Shown one piece after another: positions 12,509 through 14,515 of a stretch of DNA of 14,515 nt. Source of the DNA: an uncultured Lachnospiraceae bacterium (GTDB lineage Bacteria; Bacillota; Clostridia; Lachnospirales; Lachnospiraceae). Positions within the stretch are counted from its first letter, which is position 1. Every line of letters begins with the position of its first letter. A model generated the notes under the pieces. The model did no database searches. It was not told the origin of the DNA and saw nothing but the letters and a program-made list of their open reading frames with translations. The stretch covers positions 1 to 14,515 of the forward strand of contig CARUOB010000067.1 in NCBI GenBank assembly GCA_949076555.1, written 5' to 3'. Made by a program: the position numbers and the translations under genes.

Positions 12509-13600
12509 ATGGAAAGAGATGAAAAATTAAAAGCGTTGGATGTGGCCTTAGGGCAGATAGAGAGGCAGTTTGGAAAGGGCGCCATCATGAAACTTGGCGA
12601 TCCTTCCGTACAGATGAATGTGGAGACGATTCCTACGGGATCGCTGAGTTTGGACATTGCGCTGGGACTTGGCGGTATTCCGAAGGGCAGAGTGATTGAG
12701 ATTTACGGCCCTGAGTCCAGTGGTAAGACCACGGTTACCCTGCATATGATTGCGGAGGTACAGAAGCGCGGCGGTATTGCCGGATTTATAGACGCGGAAC
12801 ATGCGCTGGACCCTGTCTATGCGAAAAATATTGGCGTGGATATTGATAACCTGTATATTTCCCAGCCGGACTGCGGAGAACAGGCGTTGGAGATTACGGA
12901 GACCATGGTGCGGTCCGGCGCCGTGGACATTATCGTAGTGGACTCCGTGGCAGCGCTGGTGCCGAAGGCGGAGATTGACGGAGATATGGGTGACAGCCAT
13001 GTGGGTCTGCAGGCCAGACTGATGTCACAGGCGCTCAGAAAGCTGACGGCGGTGATCAGCAAGTCAAACTGCACGGTTATTTTTATCAACCAGCTTCGAG
13101 AGAAGGTGGGCGTCATGTTCGGAAACCCGGAGACGACCACGGGCGGCCGCGCTTTGAAATTCTACTCTTCCGTCAGACTGGACGTCAGGAGAATTGAGGC
13201 GCTTAAGCAGGGCGGAGAGGTGATTGGAAACAGAACCCGCGTCAAGGTTGTTAAGAATAAGGTGGCTCCGCCCTTCAAGGAGGCGGAATTTGATATTATG
13301 TTCGGACAGGGAATTTCTACACAGGGTGATATTCTGGATTTGGCGGCGGAGAACAATATTATCAGCAAGAGCGGCGCATGGTATGCCTACGACGGAAATA
13401 AGATCGGACAGGGCAGGGAGAACGCGAAGCAGTACTTGAAGGATAATCCGCAGATCTGCGCCGAGGTGGAGAGAAAGGTCAGAGAGCTTTTCAATATGGA
13501 GACGGATTCCGCGGAGGAGCCCCCTGCGGGCGGAGCGTCCTCCGAAGCCCCGGCTAAGCCTGCGAAGGCGGCGAAAGGCGAAAAGGAAACCGGGAAGTAA
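12509..13600 (+). CDS. recA: Recombinase RecA
   Basis: RecA forms ATP-dependent filaments on single-stranded DNA for strand exchange and triggers LexA self-cleavage. The 363-residue product shows Walker A GPESSGKTT (67-75), FIDAEHALDP, the Walker B strand IIVVDSVAAL, loop 1 around GDMGDSHVGLQARLMSQ, FINQLREKVGVMFGNPETTTGG (loop 2) and the core end RALKFYSSVRLDVRR. The C-terminal tail after about residue 330 is Ala/Lys/Pro-rich (APAKPAKAAKGEK), unlike the strongly acidic tail of E. coli RecA. I choose the ATG at 12509 because GGAGGG (12499-12504) precedes it; in-frame ATGs at 12461 and 12497 lack such a site, and the first lies in LexA box 2. SOS control is indicated by the two boxes upstream. 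Confidence 0.98.
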   Translation: MERDEKLKALDVALGQIERQFGKGAIMKLGDPSVQMNVETIPTGSLSLDIALGLGGIPKGRVIEIYGPESSGKTTVTLHMIAEVQKRGGIAGFIDAEHALDPVYAKNIGVDIDNLYISQPDCGEQALEITETMVRSGAVDIIVVDSVAALVPKAEIDGDMGDSHVGLQARLMSQALRKLTAVISKSNCTVIFINQLREKVGVMFGNPETTTGGRALKFYSSVRLDVRRIEALKQGGEVIGNRTRVKVVKNKVAPPFKEAEFDIMFGQGISTQGDILDLAAENNIISKSGAWYAYDGNKIGQGRENAKQYLKDNPQICAEVERKVRELFNMETDSAEEPPAGGASSEAPAKPAKAAKGEKETGK

Positions 13601-13780
13601 CAAGGTTTCGGCCAGAAGAGAAAGAGGCTGGGAGTAACAGAGTTCCGGCCAGAAGAGAAAGCACCCGGAAAGTGACAAAGTCCCGGGGCGGAAGAGTAAG
13701 CGTCCGGAAAGTAACAGGGTCTCTGGCCGGATGAGAAAAGGTCCAATGAAGTACGGAAAGAGGCCGCGGAGGAAAGCACA
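13597..13780 (+). repeat. Degenerate 37-40 bp tandem repeat between recA and recX
   Basis: Related units begin at 13597, 13634, 13672, 13711 and, more weakly, 13751, so the spacing is 37, 38, 39 and 40 bases. Each carries a version of ccgGAAGTaACA, then ggtttcGGCC and GAAGAGaAAG. The first unit begins in the last codons of recA and includes its stop codon, as if the 3' end of recA had been duplicated and had decayed. No open frame on the + strand continues through it, and I see no terminator, so recA and recX can still be cotranscribed. Confidence 0.75.
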
Positions 13781-14398
13781 ATGATCGTCACACAGCTTAC
13801 GGATATGGGAAGAGGCCGTTACAAGGTGTACATAGAGGAGAGTCCGGCTTTTGCACTTTACAGAGGTGAGCTGAAACGTCTGGGTATCCGTGAGGGGGAA
13901 GAGATCACGGAGGAGAGCCTGCGTGAGATCCGGGAGGAGATCCTGCCGCTGCGTGCGAAGAAGCGTGCGATGAATCTGCTGCAGAAAAGGGAGTACACGT
14001 CTGCCGCTCTGCGGGAGAAGCTGCGGGACGGGGAGTACCCGGAGGCCTGTGTGGAGGAGGCAGTCGCCTATGTGGAATCTTACGGCTACGTGGACGACCG
14101 GCGTTATGCGAGAGATTTTATTGTCTATAATATGGACAGAAAGAGCCGGGTGCGGATCGAGCAGGACCTAATGCGGAAAGGGATTCATAAAGATACGGTT
14201 CAAAGTCTCTTTGAGGAACTGGAAGAAGAGGGGGCGAAACAGGATGAGACGGCTATGATACGTCGCCTTCTGGAAAAGAAAAAATATGACGCCAAAACGG
14301 CCGATGGGCGGGAGAAACAGAGAATGTACGCATTTCTGTATCGAAAAGGCTTTCATTCCGAGGCGATTAACAGAGCTCTTTTGCTTGACATAACATAA
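13781..14398 (+). CDS. recX: Regulatory protein RecX
   Basis: RecX binds RecA filaments and modulates (usually restrains) RecA activity. The 205-residue product is almost wholly helical and charged, as in the family. The central block LLQKREYTSAALREKLRDGEYPEACVEEAVAYVESYGYVDDRRYARDF contains the typical R-x-x-[ST]-x-x-[ED]-[LM]-x-x-KL and G-Y-[IV]-[DN]-D-x-x-[FY]-A patterns, and IEQDLMRKGI follows as the next repeat of the fold. The C-terminal YAFLYRKGFHSEAINRAL closes the last helical module. GGAGG (13768-13772) lies 8 bases before the ATG. It follows recA, separated only by the 180-base repeat region, and is probably under the same SOS promoter. Confidence 0.93.
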   Translation: MIVTQLTDMGRGRYKVYIEESPAFALYRGELKRLGIREGEEITEESLREIREEILPLRAKKRAMNLLQKREYTSAALREKLRDGEYPEACVEEAVAYVESYGYVDDRRYARDFIVYNMDRKSRVRIEQDLMRKGIHKDTVQSLFEELEEEGAKQDETAMIRRLLEKKKYDAKTADGREKQRMYAFLYRKGFHSEAINRALLLDIT

Positions 14399-14413
14399 AA
14401 TTCAGTATAGAAT
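14385..14413 (+). promoter_or_regulatory. Promoter for the gene beyond the window, inside the recX end
   Basis: TTGACA (14385-14390), a 17-base spacer and TAGAAT (14408-14413) form a good sigma-A promoter that overlaps the last codons of recX. Transcription would start near 14420. The leader contains a small stem (GGTTGTC with GACAGCC, one wobble) around 14442-14473. Confidence 0.72.
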
Positions 14414-14509
14414 TAATTTGTTGTAGTTTTGCTAACTATCGGGTTGTCAGGATTTGGAAAACGACGACAGCCGTCAATAGATTTGGTAATGTACAATGAA
14501 AACTAAATA

Positions 14510-14515
14510 AGGAGG
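14510..14515 (+). promoter_or_regulatory. Ribosome binding site of the next gene at the window edge
   Basis: AGGAGG ends the window, so a start codon should lie within about ten bases beyond it. In many Clostridia the gene after recA-recX is rny (ribonuclease Y); that identity is inferred from gene order only. Confidence 0.6.

Noticed and set aside
13597..13780. Spacer repeat considered as a CRISPR or site-specific recombination array
   Set aside because: Units are degenerate along their whole length with steadily changing spacing, and there are no conserved repeats with unique spacers.
13387..13791. Minus-strand open frame with CYFP-type repeats opposite the recA-recX gap
   Set aside because: The repeats are the reverse reading of the degenerate spacer array and of the recA tail; no start signals or domains.

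Overview
The window looks like chromosomal DNA of a moderately GC-rich low-GC-phylum bacterium of the class Clostridia, most likely a Lachnospiraceae-type gut anaerobe. This rests on strong AGGAGG-type ribosome binding sites, Gram-positive LexA boxes (GAAC-N4-GTTC), a BMP-family lipoprotein with a nucleoside ABC importer, and recA-recX followed by the leader of what is probably rny. The species assignment is an inference. All recognised genes are on the + strand. No rRNA, tRNA, CRISPR array, transposase or integrase was seen.

Layout. (1) 1-1107: the 3' nine-tenths of cinA. (2) 1121-2788: a membrane protein that I do not recognise by name. It has a Tyr/Gly/Gln-rich 15-residue tandem repeat, one membrane helix, an extreme Asp/Tyr tract and a C-terminal domain resembling DUF3298/RsiV, and it is followed by a good intrinsic terminator (2801-2840). 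(3) 3075-3800: a Crp/Fnr-family regulator with its own promoter. (4) 3938-9373: deoD, then a BMP lipoprotein, a double-ABC ATPase and two permeases, which together make a nucleoside importer. (5) 9500-11377: deoB and deoC behind a probable promoter and leader hairpin, with a YgjV-like/GNAT-like fusion gene directly behind; a strong terminator (12035-12067) closes the block. (6) 12068-12508: a 440-base non-coding stretch with nested inverted repeats, then the recA promoter with two LexA boxes. (7) 12509-14398: recA, a degenerate 37-40 bp tandem repeat, and recX. A promoter inside the end of recX and an AGGAGG at the window edge lead into the next gene.

How it works together. The lipoprotein and importer would bring in nucleosides. 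DeoD would phosphorolyse purine (deoxy)nucleosides to base plus (deoxy)ribose-1-phosphate. DeoB would convert this to the 5-phosphate, and DeoC would cleave deoxyribose-5-phosphate to acetaldehyde and glyceraldehyde-3-phosphate. The Crp-type gene next to the cluster is the natural candidate regulator. The whole block lies between cinA and recA, which are often neighbours in Firmicutes, so it looks like an insertion into the cinA-recA-recX(-rny) cluster.

The least explained parts are the repeat-rich membrane protein, the structured element upstream of recA, the paired hairpins after deoD, a 12-bp word shared by the regulator and deoB leaders, and the recA-recX spacer repeat. None of these is proven to be a new system.
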